NCBI GenBank assembly: GCA_964591245.1
Contig: CAZPZZ010000002.1
Coordinates: 22,736 to 86,735 of the forward strand
Length of the DNA stretch: 64,000 nt
Reading direction: 5' to 3'
DNA from: CAZPZZ01 sp964591245
GTDB taxonomy: Bacteria > Acidobacteriota > Vicinamibacteria > Vicinamibacterales > UBA8438
Shown: piece by piece, positions 1 through 8,866 of the stretch
How positions within the stretch are numbered: position 1 is the first letter of the stretch
How the letters are laid out: each line of letters opens with the position of its first letter
Position numbers and translations under genes: made by a program
The notes under the pieces: model-generated
The model's database searches: none
Told to the model about the DNA's origin: nothing
What the model saw: only the letters and a program-made list of their open reading frames with translations

Positions 1-134
1 CCGATGTGGCGCGTGCCCTGAAGGCGGAGGAGCGGGGAGTCCTGAAGGCGATCGAGCGGTCTCTCGGAAAAGCTATTACCCTACGCTCAGACGCGATCTT
101 GCATCATGAACAGTTCGACGTAATGGCGATGTGA
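1..134 (+). CDS. Ribonuclease E/G family protein, C-terminal end (partial)
   Basis: The open frame beginning at base 3 runs without a start to TGA at 132-134 and gives the last 43 residues of a protein cut by the window edge. Its end contains ITLRSDAILHHEQFDV, which resembles the conserved C-terminal tail of RNase G/RNase E catalytic regions (a basic helix, then a charged strand ending in H-x-E-x-F). Family role: endoribonuclease for rRNA maturation and mRNA decay. The short length limits certainty; only the tail motif supports the call. It converges on the gene ending at 272, with 137 non-coding bases between. Confidence 0.55.
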   Translation, partial: DVARALKAEERGVLKAIERSLGKAITLRSDAILHHEQFDVMAM

Positions 135-271
135 GCCGTGGGGGAGGGCAATCCGCGATCCTTGGTGCGGCGATGAACTGTCAATCGAGAGGATACGGGA
201 GCCAGAAATCGATGGTACGCCACTGGCAAGAGGGCGAGGGTTGAGCAGGAGAAGGTAGGCGTGCGAAAGCG

Positions 272-727
272 TTAGCTGACGACCAGGTGAATGAAATAAT
301 GCGTGTCGCTTTGGTTCACCCAGATCCGTAGATACTCGTTCTCTCGCAGAGTTTCGATTCGTGCCGTGCCACTCGCTGGCGGTGCACTCTTCGCGACATC
401 GGAGATCTCGCTTCCGGGCACAATACTCACGACTTCCCGACCTTGCACTGTACCAGCTTGGCGGAACTCCACCCACCGTTCCAGGACAGCAAGTTGGCCT
501 GGAGCCTCTGGGTCGGCCTGGGCTGCTGTGACGAAGACGTCGTAGGCGCCGGAGACCAGGGTCTCGCCGTTGGCCATGACCTGTCTCGGGAGTTCGACGG
601 AGCCCAGGCTCACTTCGCCGGTCGGCACATTGACCTCTCCCGGGGCGGATTGTGCGGCGAGGTTGGTGATCGCGAATCCAAGAACAGCACAGGCTGCAAA
701 GAATTTGACACACCTTTGTTGATTCAT
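272..727 (-). CDS. Exported protein of unknown function
   Basis: The 151-residue product begins with a signal peptide (basic start, hydrophobic residues about 8-24, cleavage near LAAQ-S), so it is probably periplasmic. The mature part is beta-rich and contains the phrases GAYDVFVTAAQ and ETLRENEYLRIWV, suggesting a small sandwich domain. I do not recognise a named family. The ATG is supported by a GGAGG Shine-Dalgarno four bases upstream. It stands alone: it converges on the RNase E/G tail, and the next minus-strand gene ends at 844. Confidence 0.7.
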   Translation of the reverse strand: MNQQRCVKFFAACAVLGFAITNLAAQSAPGEVNVPTGEVSLGSVELPRQVMANGETLVSGAYDVFVTAAQADPEAPGQLAVLERWVEFRQAGTVQGREVVSIVPGSEISDVAKSAPPASGTARIETLRENEYLRIWVNQSDTHYFIHLVVS

Positions 728-843
728 ACGTCCTCCACACCGGGTGCTATGCTCGGTCGGAGCAGCCGAACCGATAGCGCCTCATCATACCAGAAACGCC
801 GTACCTTGCCTGCCGTCGAGTGTGAGATCGGCGCTCCAGTTTG

Positions 844-1161
844 CTACAGCCGTGTCGGCCAGCGGATGGCAGGAAAGTGACGGATCGTTGTGCGGGCGAT
901 CACCAATCCCTCCCGTTGGAGTAGCTGTCGCTTCAGGGCGGGATCACTGTAGCCACCCAGGCGTCCCCCAGCTCCAACGACCCGATGGCACGGGACACTG
1001 GGCGAGCGACAGGTGCGCATGATAGAGCCGACCCGGCGCCAGGCCCGTGGCCGCCCCGCGAGAGCCGCAACGTCTCCATATGTCGAGACGCGCCCCGGTG
1101 GAATTCGACGGACCACGTGCAGGACGCGCGCTTGAAAGGATCCGGTGCTGTCAGCAGGCAC
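844..1161 (-). CDS. MGMT-family DNA alkyltransferase domain protein
   Basis: The 105-residue protein is just the C-terminal DNA-binding/alkyl-acceptor domain of O6-alkylguanine-DNA alkyltransferases. It has the helix-turn-helix PPGRVSTYGDVAALAG (about residues 21-36), the arginine-finger region WRRVGSIM, and the active-site box PCHRVV with Cys58. Alkyltransferase-like proteins that only bind lesions usually have Trp at this position; the Cys means direct alkyl transfer remains possible. It lacks the usual N-terminal domain of full-length Ogt. The start is GTG with no clear Shine-Dalgarno. The DinB-type gene lies just upstream on the same strand, 28 bases away. Confidence 0.8.
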   Translation of the reverse strand: MPADSTGSFQARVLHVVRRIPPGRVSTYGDVAALAGRPRAWRRVGSIMRTCRSPSVPCHRVVGAGGRLGGYSDPALKRQLLQREGLVIARTTIRHFPAIRWPTRL

Positions 1162-1189
1162 AAATTTGGCCAGATGGAACGTCGGGAGC

Positions 1190-1705
1190 TTAGCCCTTGG
1201 GTGTGGTTTTCCAGATCTCGTGGATCACGCCAGCCTGAATGAGCTTCGTCGCGAAAACAATCTGACCGGCGTGCGTTGTGAAGTGCAGCACCTGATTCAT
1301 GATGATTTCCGCGTACGTCGCGGGTGTGCCGGTCAGGTCGGTCACTTCGGAGAGCTGGGTGGGGTCAAACTGTCGGAGGGCCTGGTCGGCTTCCAGCATC
1401 GCCGTGTCGAAATGGGCTTGGAGCGTTTCCTTGTTTGGCGGTGTGACTGTTCCACGGCCGGCCTCGAACTCGGCATCGCGGTCTCGTTGATAACCGCTGT
1501 TGCCCACGCCGTGCCCAATGTAGAAGCGAGTCGACCCAGCCAGATGAAGCACTAGGTTACCGATGGCGTTGGATTCCTCATTGGAGCGCCACCAGAGCTG
1601 ACCATCGTTGAGAGCCTCGAGACAGGTGCGTACCTGTCCGGCTTGATGTGTGATGAGGCGCGCCCGCGCCAGTTCCAGAAGAGTGCGGTTGCTTTCGTCG
1701 GTCAT
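1190..1705 (-). CDS. DinB/YfiT-like family protein (DUF1572 type)
   Basis: A 171-residue, helix-rich protein with the DinB four-helix-bundle pattern: His54 in LVLHLAG, and His141/His145 in HFTTHAGQI, which form the usual three-histidine metal site. Characterised relatives include thiol-S-transferases acting with bacillithiol or mycothiol, but many members are only known as damage-inducible proteins. The bacillithiol-type reductase YpdA is encoded at 10990, so a thiol-transferase role is possible but inferred. The start is ATG. It probably precedes the MGMT gene in one transcript. Confidence 0.75.
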   Translation of the reverse strand: MTDESNRTLLELARARLITHQAGQVRTCLEALNDGQLWWRSNEESNAIGNLVLHLAGSTRFYIGHGVGNSGYQRDRDAEFEAGRGTVTPPNKETLQAHFDTAMLEADQALRQFDPTQLSEVTDLTGTPATYAEIIMNQVLHFTTHAGQIVFATKLIQAGVIHEIWKTTPKG

Positions 1706-1797
1706 AACGGCTTAGTCAGCACTAGAGGGGCTGAAACGAGAGTTTCGAGACGCGCCCGTGCCGCGGAGGGTGCCACTCAGGCCGTCGCTCCGCGTAG

Positions 1798-2253
1798 TTA
1801 CGCTCGCCGGACAATTGGTAGATAGCATACCCCAGCCATCACGACATCGTAGATCGCACAGGCAGTGGCGTACCAATCGGGGAGTGAGTCGGCCGGAAGA
1901 ACACTGGCACCATGAATCAGGTCTACGATGGCATGTCCGCCGAATCCCACGGTCAACATGGTAAGTGCGATGTGAGGGGACTGAGTCACTGCGACTGAGG
2001 CCAGCATCAGAAAACCGATGGCGAGGGCGATGTCGACGCCACTGCCTGCGGTTGCCGCCTGAGCGAGCGAGAAGCCGATGTAAGTGCCCGCGACCAAGGC
2101 CAGGACCAATGCCGCGAATTGGGCAAGTCGAAGCTCGGCGACTAGCCGTGTCGGCGATGCCGGGTCGCTCTGTATCGCGTGTCTGGACAACCGAATCATC
2201 GCAAACGCGATAAGGATAGAAGTCACGGCAAGGGCACGGGCTGCGTCGGTCAT
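1798..2253 (-). CDS. Small integral membrane protein, unknown
   Basis: A hydrophobic 151-residue protein with about four predicted membrane spans: around residues 6-22, 43-66, 73-95 and 128-148. The chosen ATG opens with MTDAARALAVTSIL, directly before the first span. The frame is open further to a TTG at 2367, but that extension is polar and looks like leader sequence. No family motif is recognised. It is transcribed away from nupC, leaving about 138 bp that must hold promoters for both. Confidence 0.6.
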   Translation of the reverse strand: MTDAARALAVTSILIAFAMIRLSRHAIQSDPASPTRLVAELRLAQFAALVLALVAGTYIGFSLAQAATAGSGVDIALAIGFLMLASVAVTQSPHIALTMLTVGFGGHAIVDLIHGASVLPADSLPDWYATACAIYDVVMAGVCYLPIVRRA

Positions 2254-2346
2254 GGATGTTGTCACCGGATGGTAGAGCTGTCCGCGTGGATCGCTATCGT
2301 AGCCGGCTCCGGGGCGCAGCGCCATCCCGGGGGCCTGGTCTTTGCA

Positions 2347-2398
2347 GTTGATCACTTCCTGGGACAAGGTTGATCACCCTGTGATCCGCATATGATCA
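2347..2398. promoter_or_regulatory. Candidate operator upstream of nupC (repeated GTTGATCAC)
   Basis: GTTGATCAC occurs at 2347-2355 and again at 2369-2377, a 22-bp spacing of about two helical turns. The second copy opens a perfect inverted repeat, GATCAC-CCT-GTGATC (2372-2386). A further ATGATCA sits at the nupC start codon. Such an arrangement suits a dimeric repressor or activator controlling the nucleoside transporter and/or the divergent membrane protein. The regulator is unknown. Confidence 0.4.
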
Positions 2399-3762
2399 GC
2401 GCCGTCATGCTTACTTTGCTCTCGGGCCGCTCCGTTCCTGCTGATTGGCGACCACGTCTCGTCTTAGCTCTCGTGGCAGTGTCGTTAGGGGGAGCTGCGT
2501 TGTGGCTGCAGGACGTGATTGACCCGCGTTTCCGCGCGGTGGCAGGCATCGTGGCGTTTCTATCGGTGGCTGGAGCCTGTTCCGCACATCTGTCCGCGGT
2601 CAACCTCCGGCTTGTGGTCAGTGGTGTTGCCCTGCAGGTTGCCCTGGCAATCTTCATTCTAAAATTTGAGGTGGCAGGCGTACGTCTCGGCTACGAATTC
2701 TTCGCGTGGGCGGCGGCCGTTGCGACTCAGTTCTTGGAATTCACCAATGCGGGTTCCCAATTTGTATTTGGCGTGCTGGCGGATCCTGTTCAGATGGGGG
2801 AACAATTCTCCGATGGCTTCGTACTGGCGTTTGCATCCCTACCCATTCTCATTTTCATGTCATCGGTGTTCATGGTGCTCTACCACCTGGGAGTGCTCCA
2901 GCTTGTAGTGAAGGTCATGGCCCGGGTTATGGCCCGGATCATGGGTACCAGCGGCGCCGAGAGTCTGTCAGCGGCGGCGAATGTGTTCTTGGGAGTCACG
3001 GAGGCGCCGATCGCCGTTCGGCCCTACATCATGAGGATGACGCAGTCGGAATTGCTTGCGCTGATGACGGGGGGATTAGCGACGATTGCTGGTTCGGTGA
3101 TGGCGATTTATATCAGCTTGGGCGCAGATCCGGTGGGTGTCTTGACGACCAGCGTGATGGCGGCCCCGTGTGGTCTCTACCTGGCGAAGATTCTGCTACC
3201 AGAACAGGAGGTTCCCGAAACGACGGGCACCGTGCGAATGGAGGTTGAGCGTGAGCACGTTAATGTTATCGATGCGTTAGCGGCCGGGGCTTCAGACGGT
3301 ACCAGACTGGCGATCAATGTGGGGGCGATGCTTATTGCGTTTCTTGCTTGTATCGCGATGGTTGATCACGGTCTTGGGGTCGTGCACCGCGACTTGTCGC
3401 TGGCTGTAATTTTCGGATGGCTGTTCGCGCCGGTCGCAGCGTTATTGGGGGTGGCGTCAGTAGATCTTCCAATGGTCTCTGACTTGCTAGGGACGAAGCT
3501 GGCGACCAACGAATTCGTTGCGTTCATCAAGCTGAACACGGCCTATCTCGACCGTATGACCGACCATACGCGAGTCGTGGTGACGTTTGCGTTAACAGGT
3601 TTTGCTAACTTCGGATCACTTGGAATATTGCTCGGAGGTATCGGTGGCCTTGCTCCGGCCCGGCGGCCTGATCTGGCCCGGCTGGGCCCAAAGGCTCTGT
3701 TGGGTGGTTTTCTGGCGACGTTGATCAATGCAGCGATTGCCTCAGTGCTGGTAGAGCATTAG
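2392..3762 (+). CDS. nupC: Concentrative nucleoside transporter (NupC/CNT family)
   Basis: A 456-residue inner-membrane carrier that would import nucleosides with H+ or Na+. It has the CNT organisation: N-terminal spans, then the transport core with GVTEAPIAVRPYI (substrate-binding helix), the MTGGLATIAGSVMAIYI segment, SVMAAPCGLYLAKILLPE, and the GASDGTRLAINVGAMLIAF region, ending in an NFGSLGILLGGIGGLAP segment. Its length is slightly above the usual 400-430, due to extra N-terminal spans. The first ATG lies inside the repeat-rich region; a second ATG at 2407 is also possible, and neither has a strong Shine-Dalgarno. The gene is followed 75 bp later by mtnA, which salvages methylthioadenosine-derived sugars, so a nucleoside-salvage theme is plausible. 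Confidence 0.92.
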   Translation: MISAVMLTLLSGRSVPADWRPRLVLALVAVSLGGAALWLQDVIDPRFRAVAGIVAFLSVAGACSAHLSAVNLRLVVSGVALQVALAIFILKFEVAGVRLGYEFFAWAAAVATQFLEFTNAGSQFVFGVLADPVQMGEQFSDGFVLAFASLPILIFMSSVFMVLYHLGVLQLVVKVMARVMARIMGTSGAESLSAAANVFLGVTEAPIAVRPYIMRMTQSELLALMTGGLATIAGSVMAIYISLGADPVGVLTTSVMAAPCGLYLAKILLPEQEVPETTGTVRMEVEREHVNVIDALAAGASDGTRLAINVGAMLIAFLACIAMVDHGLGVVHRDLSLAVIFGWLFAPVAALLGVASVDLPMVSDLLGTKLATNEFVAFIKLNTAYLDRMTDHTRVVVTFALTGFANFGSLGILLGGIGGLAPARRPDLARLGPKALLGGFLATLINAAIASVLVEH

Positions 3763-3837
3763 CCTCTCTGCGGCTGGCGCGGCGGCGTTGCGCGAATTCG
3801 CTATCATTGAAGGCTCGGTATCGGAGGATAGGCGCAG

Positions 3838-4908
3838 ATGTTGCCAACTATTGGCTGGGAAGACGGCGAAGTCGTGATGGTGGACCAGCGGAAGTTACCT
3901 TCTCGCGAGGTATATGTCCGCTGTCGTACGGCTCGGGAGGTGGCCAAGGCTATCCGTACCATGGTCATTCGTGGCGCGCCCGCGATCGGGGTAGCCGCGG
4001 CAATGGGAATTGCACTGGAGTTGCGTCGAAGCACGGCGTCGGGTACGACGCAGTTGGCCAAAGAGTTTTATCGCGCATGCGACCTACTGGCCGAGACACG
4101 CCCGACGGCCGTCAACCTGTTTTGGGCAATTCAGCGTATGAAACGTGTGTTTGCGGACGCGATGCGTGCCGGTCATTCGACTGACGAACTGAAAGCCGCC
4201 CTGGAGAGTGAGGCGCGGGGTGTGCATGACGAGGACGTCGCGAATTGCCGTGCGCTCGGCCGTCATGGGGCGGCCGTGGTGCCAACGGAGGCCAACGTGT
4301 TGACCCACTGCAATGCGGGCGCGCTAGCGACGGGCGGGTATGGTTCTGCGCTCGGGGTGGTGCGGGCTGCCGTGGAATCAGGTAAGCGTGTCGCCGTGTA
4401 CGCCGATGAGACACGACCGTTCTTGCAGGGAGCGCGGCTTACGGCATGGGAGCTTGTTCGCGAGGGTATCGAGACGACTGTCATTACAGATGGCATGTCC
4501 GGGTCGCTCATGCGTGCCGGACGGGTTGACGTGGTCGTTGTTGGGGCGGACCGGATTGCCGCCAATGGGGACGTTGCTAACAAGATTGGCACATATACGG
4601 TCGCTGTGCTCGCGAAGGAACACGGTGTCCCCTTCTATGTGGCGGCCCCGGTGTCGACCATTGATCTTGAGACCCTGGATGGGACGGAGATTCCCATCGA
4701 AGAGCGGGACGCTCGTGAAATCACGCATTTGGGGGCTACCCAGCTGACACCGACGGAGGCGAGTGTCTGGAATCCAGCATTCGATGTGACACCAGCTTCG
4801 TTCGTCGCCGGAATTATCACGGAGTATGGCATTTGTCATGCGCCGTTTACTGAGAGTCTACGAGCGGTGTGTACCCAAGCGGAGCAGGAAAGGAACGACG
4901 TGAAGTGA
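3838..4908 (+). CDS. mtnA: S-methyl-5-thioribose-1-phosphate isomerase
   Basis: A 356-residue cytosolic enzyme of the methionine salvage pathway that converts methylthioribose-1-phosphate to methylthioribulose-1-phosphate. Family hallmarks are present: IRGAPAIGVAAAMG (44-57), the catalytic Cys158 in LTHCNAGALAT, and the catalytic Asp238 in VVVGADRIAANGDVANKIGT. Length matches the family. The other methionine-salvage genes (mtnB, mtnC, mtnD, mtnK) are not in this window. The start ATG has an AGGA-type site upstream. Its TGA stop overlaps the GTG start of tsaD (GTGA, 4905-4908), so the two are translationally coupled. Confidence 0.95.
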   Translation: MLPTIGWEDGEVVMVDQRKLPSREVYVRCRTAREVAKAIRTMVIRGAPAIGVAAAMGIALELRRSTASGTTQLAKEFYRACDLLAETRPTAVNLFWAIQRMKRVFADAMRAGHSTDELKAALESEARGVHDEDVANCRALGRHGAAVVPTEANVLTHCNAGALATGGYGSALGVVRAAVESGKRVAVYADETRPFLQGARLTAWELVREGIETTVITDGMSGSLMRAGRVDVVVVGADRIAANGDVANKIGTYTVAVLAKEHGVPFYVAAPVSTIDLETLDGTEIPIEERDAREITHLGATQLTPTEASVWNPAFDVTPASFVAGIITEYGICHAPFTESLRAVCTQAEQERNDVK

Positions 4909-6005
4909 AGAAGACGACCGTATTGGCGATCGAGACATCGTGCGACGAGACGGCAGCCGCAGTCGCGTTTGGGGACGCACGTGGTCCCACGTCCTGGGAG
5001 ATCAGTTCTAGCGTCATTGCGTCGCAGGTGGAGATCCACCGGGAATGGGGCGGGGTGGTTCCGGAACTCGCGTCCCGCCAGCATCTGCGGGACATCTGCG
5101 GTGTTGTCCAGCGGGCGCTCCACGATGGGGGTGTGGGATGGACGCAACTTGATGCGATTGCCGTGACGCAGGGGCCGGGGTTGGTGGGATCGCTGCTCGT
5201 CGGAGTCGCGTTTGCCAAGTCATTGGCGCTCGCCTTGGCCAGGCCTCTCGTGCCTGTGCACCATTTGGCGGGGCACATCGAATCGCTGTTTCTCTGTGAC
5301 CCCGATTTGCCATTGCCGGCGGTGGTGCTGGTGGTCTCTGGAGGGCATACAAGCCTCTATCATTTGCCGGAAGCCGGTGTGTACCGATTAGTTGGTCGCA
5401 CCCGTGATGACGCCGCCGGCGAGGCATTTGACAAGGTCGCGAAGTTACTGGGTCTCACGTATCCCGGGGGGCCGGTTGTTGATCGGTTGGCGCGAGATGG
5501 CGATGAATCAGCCATTCAATTTCCGGTGGCCCGGATGACCCACGCGGATCGGGCTGCGGGGCCACAGACGGGGTCGCTGCCGGGTTTCCCCCGGCGGGCC
5601 GCCGGGGAACTGGATTTCAGTTTCAGTGGTCTCAAGACTGCTGTGGCTCGGCACGTACAGCGTCGGCGTGAGAGTAATCAGGCCCCTTTGCCTGACGGGG
5701 AGATCGCTGACGTGTGCGCGAGCTTTCAGCGGGCTGTCATCGATGCATTACTCGGCCGCGCGTTCGACGCGGCTCGGCGGTTTGGGGCACGCACGTTGGG
5801 GATCGCCGGAGGGGTGTCGGCCAACAGTCGGCTGCGTCAGGACGCGGCCGACCGCGCGGCGGCGAGCGACGTGCGGCTTGTTCTTCCGACCTTGCATCTT
5901 GCAACGGACAACGCGGCCATGATTGCGGCCGCTGGCTTGCGGCAGTTTTGCGACGGTGCTACCGGAGCGTTGGATCTCAACGCCAAGGCCACGTTGCCAT
6001 TGTGA
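4905..6005 (+). CDS. tsaD: tRNA N6-threonylcarbamoyladenosine synthase subunit TsaD
   Basis: TsaD is the ASKHA-fold catalytic subunit that transfers the threonylcarbamoyl group to A37 of ANN-decoding tRNAs. Seen here: the N-terminal phosphate loop VLAIETSCDETAAAV, the metal-binding HHLAGHIESL, VSGGHTSLY, DDAAGEAFDKVAKLLGL, FSFSGLKTAV, and the C-terminal GGVSANSRLR and TDNAAMIA motifs. The start was moved to GTG at 4905, giving 366 residues. An upstream ATG at 4869 exists but would add residues unlike the family, whereas GTG 4905 gives the standard N-terminus, a GTGA overlap with mtnA and an AGGAAAGGAA site upstream. A NUDIX gene follows after 7 bp. Confidence 0.96.
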   Translation: MKKTTVLAIETSCDETAAAVAFGDARGPTSWEISSSVIASQVEIHREWGGVVPELASRQHLRDICGVVQRALHDGGVGWTQLDAIAVTQGPGLVGSLLVGVAFAKSLALALARPLVPVHHLAGHIESLFLCDPDLPLPAVVLVVSGGHTSLYHLPEAGVYRLVGRTRDDAAGEAFDKVAKLLGLTYPGGPVVDRLARDGDESAIQFPVARMTHADRAAGPQTGSLPGFPRRAAGELDFSFSGLKTAVARHVQRRRESNQAPLPDGEIADVCASFQRAVIDALLGRAFDAARRFGARTLGIAGGVSANSRLRQDAADRAAASDVRLVLPTLHLATDNAAMIAAAGLRQFCDGATGALDLNAKATLPL

Positions 6006-6012
6006 TCCCGTT

Positions 6013-6441
6013 ATGGCGTCTCGCGAATATCCGTCACGTCCGATCGTCGCAGTGGGCGGAGTAGTGTTTATCGATGATCGGGTCGTGCTGGTCAAGCGTC
6101 GCAATGAACCGCTCGTTGGTCGCTGGAGTTTACCGGGTGGAGCCGTGGAAGTCGGTGAGACGCTTCAAGAGGCGTTGCGCCGAGAGCTTCGCGAGGAGCT
6201 TGGCATCGAAGTAGCGGTGGGGCCGTTGATCGAGTTGCTGGATCGCATAACCCGTGACGAGAAGGGGCGAATCCGGTATCACTACGTGCTTGCCGACTAT
6301 GTCTGTGGTCGCGTCAGCGGAACGTTGCGGCCTGGATCTGACGCCGGAACCCTGGCGCTCGCCGACCCGGATGAGCTTGCGCCGTACGAGCTGACTGAGC
6401 GTGCCGTGGCGGTGATTGCCCAGGCGTCATTACTGCGATAA
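6013..6441 (+). CDS. NUDIX hydrolase
   Basis: A 142-residue NUDIX-fold pyrophosphohydrolase. It carries the full NUDIX box: a Gly, GE five residues on, then RRELREELG, preceded by GRWSLPGG. The substrate cannot be told from sequence; the ADP-ribose/oxidised-nucleotide class is likely (family knowledge). The chosen ATG (MASREYPSRP) lies 7 bp after tsaD; the frame extends upstream but only as overlap with tsaD. It is probably the third gene of an mtnA-tsaD-NUDIX transcript. Confidence 0.9.
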   Translation: MASREYPSRPIVAVGGVVFIDDRVVLVKRRNEPLVGRWSLPGGAVEVGETLQEALRRELREELGIEVAVGPLIELLDRITRDEKGRIRYHYVLADYVCGRVSGTLRPGSDAGTLALADPDELAPYELTERAVAVIAQASLLR

Positions 6442-6567
6442 CCTCGCTGCAATCCGAGTACTATACGTCCTTCGGCTGACGAGGACCCTCCGTGCACGTA
6501 CGGTTCTTGGCGCGTGGGTGTCGAGCCATTCATCTGATGAGACTGTCACACGAGGGAACCAACCGCA

Positions 6568-7920
6568 ATGGCAGCGAAGCCCTGGTACCAACAGAGCCAC
6601 TGGCGCATCCTCCTGTCCTTGGGTCTAGGACTTTTCTACGGGGTCGTGGCGGCCTTCGCTGGATGGGGGGCGTTCACCGCCGATTGGATTGCGCCGTTTG
6701 GGGCGGTCTTCTTTCGGATGCTCCTGTTTGTAGCGGTACCGCTGGTGCTGGCCTCGCTCATTACGGGAATTGCGTCACTCTCTGACTTGAACAAGCTGTC
6801 GCGGATTGGTGGCAGGACAATCGCCATTTATCTCGGGACGACGCTGGTCGCCTTGGTCATCGGTCTGACGCTAGTCAACCTCATCCAGCCCGGTCGAGCC
6901 GTTCCGGATAGTATTCGGGCAAGTCTTCAAGAGACTTACGAGACTGATGTCGCCGCACGCGAAGGTCAGGCGGAGGCCGCGAGCGAGCGCGGACCATTAG
7001 AGCCTCTGGTCGACATGGTGCCGGAGAATATCGTCTTCGCGGCGTCCGACAATCGGCGCATGCTGAACGTGGTGTTCATCGCCGTGATGTTCGGGGTGGC
7101 ATTGATGTTAGTCCCGAAGGCGAAGGCAGAACCGCTGTTGGCGCTGTTTGAGAGTCTCGATGCGGTGATCATCAAGCTGGTCGAGCTCATTATTCGGGTG
7201 GCGCCAGTGGGTGTGTTCGCGTTGATTGCGGATACGGTCACCCGGATCGCCGGTGATAGCCCGGCTGACGTGTGGCAATTGCTTGGCGCACTCGGGTTGT
7301 ACTGTTTCACGGTGTTGTTCGGCCTGGCCCTTCAGATGTTTGTGACCTATCCAGCGCTTTTGCGGTTTCTGACTCCGCTTCGGCTCGGACATTTTTTCCG
7401 CGGTATGGTGCAGGCCCAGCTGGTGGCGTTCTCGACCTCATCCAGCGCGGCGACCCTGCCGCTGACCATGAAGAGTGCTCAAAAGAACCTGGGCGTATCC
7501 GAGGAAGTCGCCTCGTTCGTCCTGCCGTTAGGTGCGACCATTAATATGGACGGTACCGGGCTCTATCAGGCGGTGGCGGCCGTGTTTATCGCGCAAACAC
7601 TGGGTATCCCGCTGGGCTTGGATGAACAGTTGACGATTGTTTTTCTCGCCCTTCTCGCTTCGGTTGGAACAGCTGCGGTTCCAAGTGCTGGTGTCGTTAT
7701 GCTGGTGGTGATTCTCGAAACCATCGGGGTGCCCGCTGCCGGTGTCGCATTGATTCTCGGGGTAGATCGTATCCTCGACATGGCGCGGACCGCGGCTAAT
7801 GTTACCGGCGACGCTGCTGTGGCCACCATCGTCGCAGCGAGCGAGCAGCAACTCCATCCCGTCGATGCGGAACCACCTCCCACGGCTGGGGGGGCGTACG
7901 ATCACGTGGAGGATTCATGA
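6568..7920 (+). CDS. Dicarboxylate/amino acid:cation symporter (DAACS, DctA/GltP type)
   Basis: A 450-residue inner-membrane elevator-type carrier for C4-dicarboxylates or acidic amino acids, driven by H+ or Na+. The family's signature regions are clear: the serine-rich re-entrant loop STSSSAATLPLTM and the NMDGTGLY motif of TM7, followed by PSAGVVMLV and the VDRILDMARTAANVTGD segment that forms the substrate/cation site. A hydrophilic insertion around residues 115-150 (ETYETDVAAREGQAE) is longer than in DctA. Which substrate it uses is not decided by sequence. The ATG has a GAGGGA site ten bases upstream. Its stop overlaps the next start (ATGA, 7917-7920). Confidence 0.93.
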   Translation: MAAKPWYQQSHWRILLSLGLGLFYGVVAAFAGWGAFTADWIAPFGAVFFRMLLFVAVPLVLASLITGIASLSDLNKLSRIGGRTIAIYLGTTLVALVIGLTLVNLIQPGRAVPDSIRASLQETYETDVAAREGQAEAASERGPLEPLVDMVPENIVFAASDNRRMLNVVFIAVMFGVALMLVPKAKAEPLLALFESLDAVIIKLVELIIRVAPVGVFALIADTVTRIAGDSPADVWQLLGALGLYCFTVLFGLALQMFVTYPALLRFLTPLRLGHFFRGMVQAQLVAFSTSSSAATLPLTMKSAQKNLGVSEEVASFVLPLGATINMDGTGLYQAVAAVFIAQTLGIPLGLDEQLTIVFLALLASVGTAAVPSAGVVMLVVILETIGVPAAGVALILGVDRILDMARTAANVTGDAAVATIVAASEQQLHPVDAEPPPTAGGAYDHVEDS

Positions 7921-8486
7921 CGCCCAACCGCGCTGATGCGTGGAGCTTGCTTACCGAGTACACCCGCAACGACCGCCTGTTAAAACATGGGTTGGCCGTT
8001 GAGGCGGCCGTGCGGGGGTATGCGAGGGAATTTGGAGAAGATGAAGAGGCATGGGGAATTGTGGCCTTGCTCCACGACTTTGACTACGAGCGGTGGCCCG
8101 CGCCGGAGGACCATCCCTTTCGTGGATGTGAGATCCTCCGCGAACGCGGCTACCCGGAGTACGTCATGCGTGCCATTCTGTCGCACGCAGATTACACCGG
8201 CGTGATCCGGGAGTCACGGCTTGAACACACGTTATTTGCGTGCGACGAGATGGCCGGTTTCGTGACCGCGGCGGCGCTCGTGCGACCTTCCCGTAGTGTG
8301 TTGGACCTCGAAGCGAAGTCTGTCAAGAAGCGGATGAAGGACAAAGCGTTCGCCAGGGCGGTTCCACGGGAGGACCTCCGCCAGGGCGCGGAAGAACTCG
8401 GGCTTTCGCTCGATGTGCACATCGCCAACGTCATTGCCTTCATGCGGCTGTGTGCGGACAATCTTGGATTGAAGGGGAGCTTGTAG
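7917..8486 (+). CDS. HD-domain phosphohydrolase-like protein
   Basis: A 189-residue protein with the N-terminal HD-fold pattern seen in stand-alone HDIG-type proteins: His24 (LLKHGLAV), the His53-Asp54 pair in ALLHDFDYERW, His90 in AILSHADYTG, and a later conserved acidic residue in LFACDEMAGF. HD proteins hydrolyse nucleotides or cyclic nucleotides in a metal-dependent way; the substrate here is unknown. It is translationally coupled to the dicarboxylate carrier by an ATGA overlap. It appears complete. Confidence 0.85.
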   Translation: MTPNRADAWSLLTEYTRNDRLLKHGLAVEAAVRGYAREFGEDEEAWGIVALLHDFDYERWPAPEDHPFRGCEILRERGYPEYVMRAILSHADYTGVIRESRLEHTLFACDEMAGFVTAAALVRPSRSVLDLEAKSVKKRMKDKAFARAVPREDLRQGAEELGLSLDVHIANVIAFMRLCADNLGLKGSL

Positions 8487-8866
8487 TAGGGCGCGTGTCG
8501 ACGTCCGCCGTCGTAGTCTCGTGTTGATATGTGTGGGCGAGTACGACTCCGCCTGAAATCCGCCCTGGTCCATTCCTCGCTCCGCTGACGACGGCTCCGG
8601 ATCTCGTCTGCTCTTTGCAGTTCTTGGAGTGGCTAGGCCCCTGGTAGTACGCGGAGTTCCGGTCCGCATGCCGTGTCCCGACGAATCTCAACCAGGTACT
8701 GCCGTTCAAGGATTCCTGGGACTGTCAAGCGGTTTGTTATGATGGAGAACTGACGTGTCGTCTCGGAGCGTGCCTGTGTGATGTTTGCGTGTGGCCTGGC
8801 GAAGCGACGTGTCAAGAAGGACACGCCCGCTCAGGGAATCCGGTGGTGGAGCGTCGAAGGGTATTG
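8487..8866. other. Intergenic region before hbd, no supported gene
   Basis: About 380 bp with no convincing coding frame on either strand: the frames that are open show no recognisable protein or ribosome-binding site. A -10-like TATGAT lies at 8738-8743 with no good -35 at the expected distance; it may serve the downstream hbd gene through a leader of about 120 nt. No tRNA or riboswitch fold was recognised by eye. Confidence 0.5.

Noticed and set aside
8715..8743. CCTGGGACTGT upstream of TATGAT, repeated at 27937-27947
   Set aside because: The 11-mer is shared but its distance from the TATGAT differs (12 versus 2 bp), so a common promoter motif is not supported.
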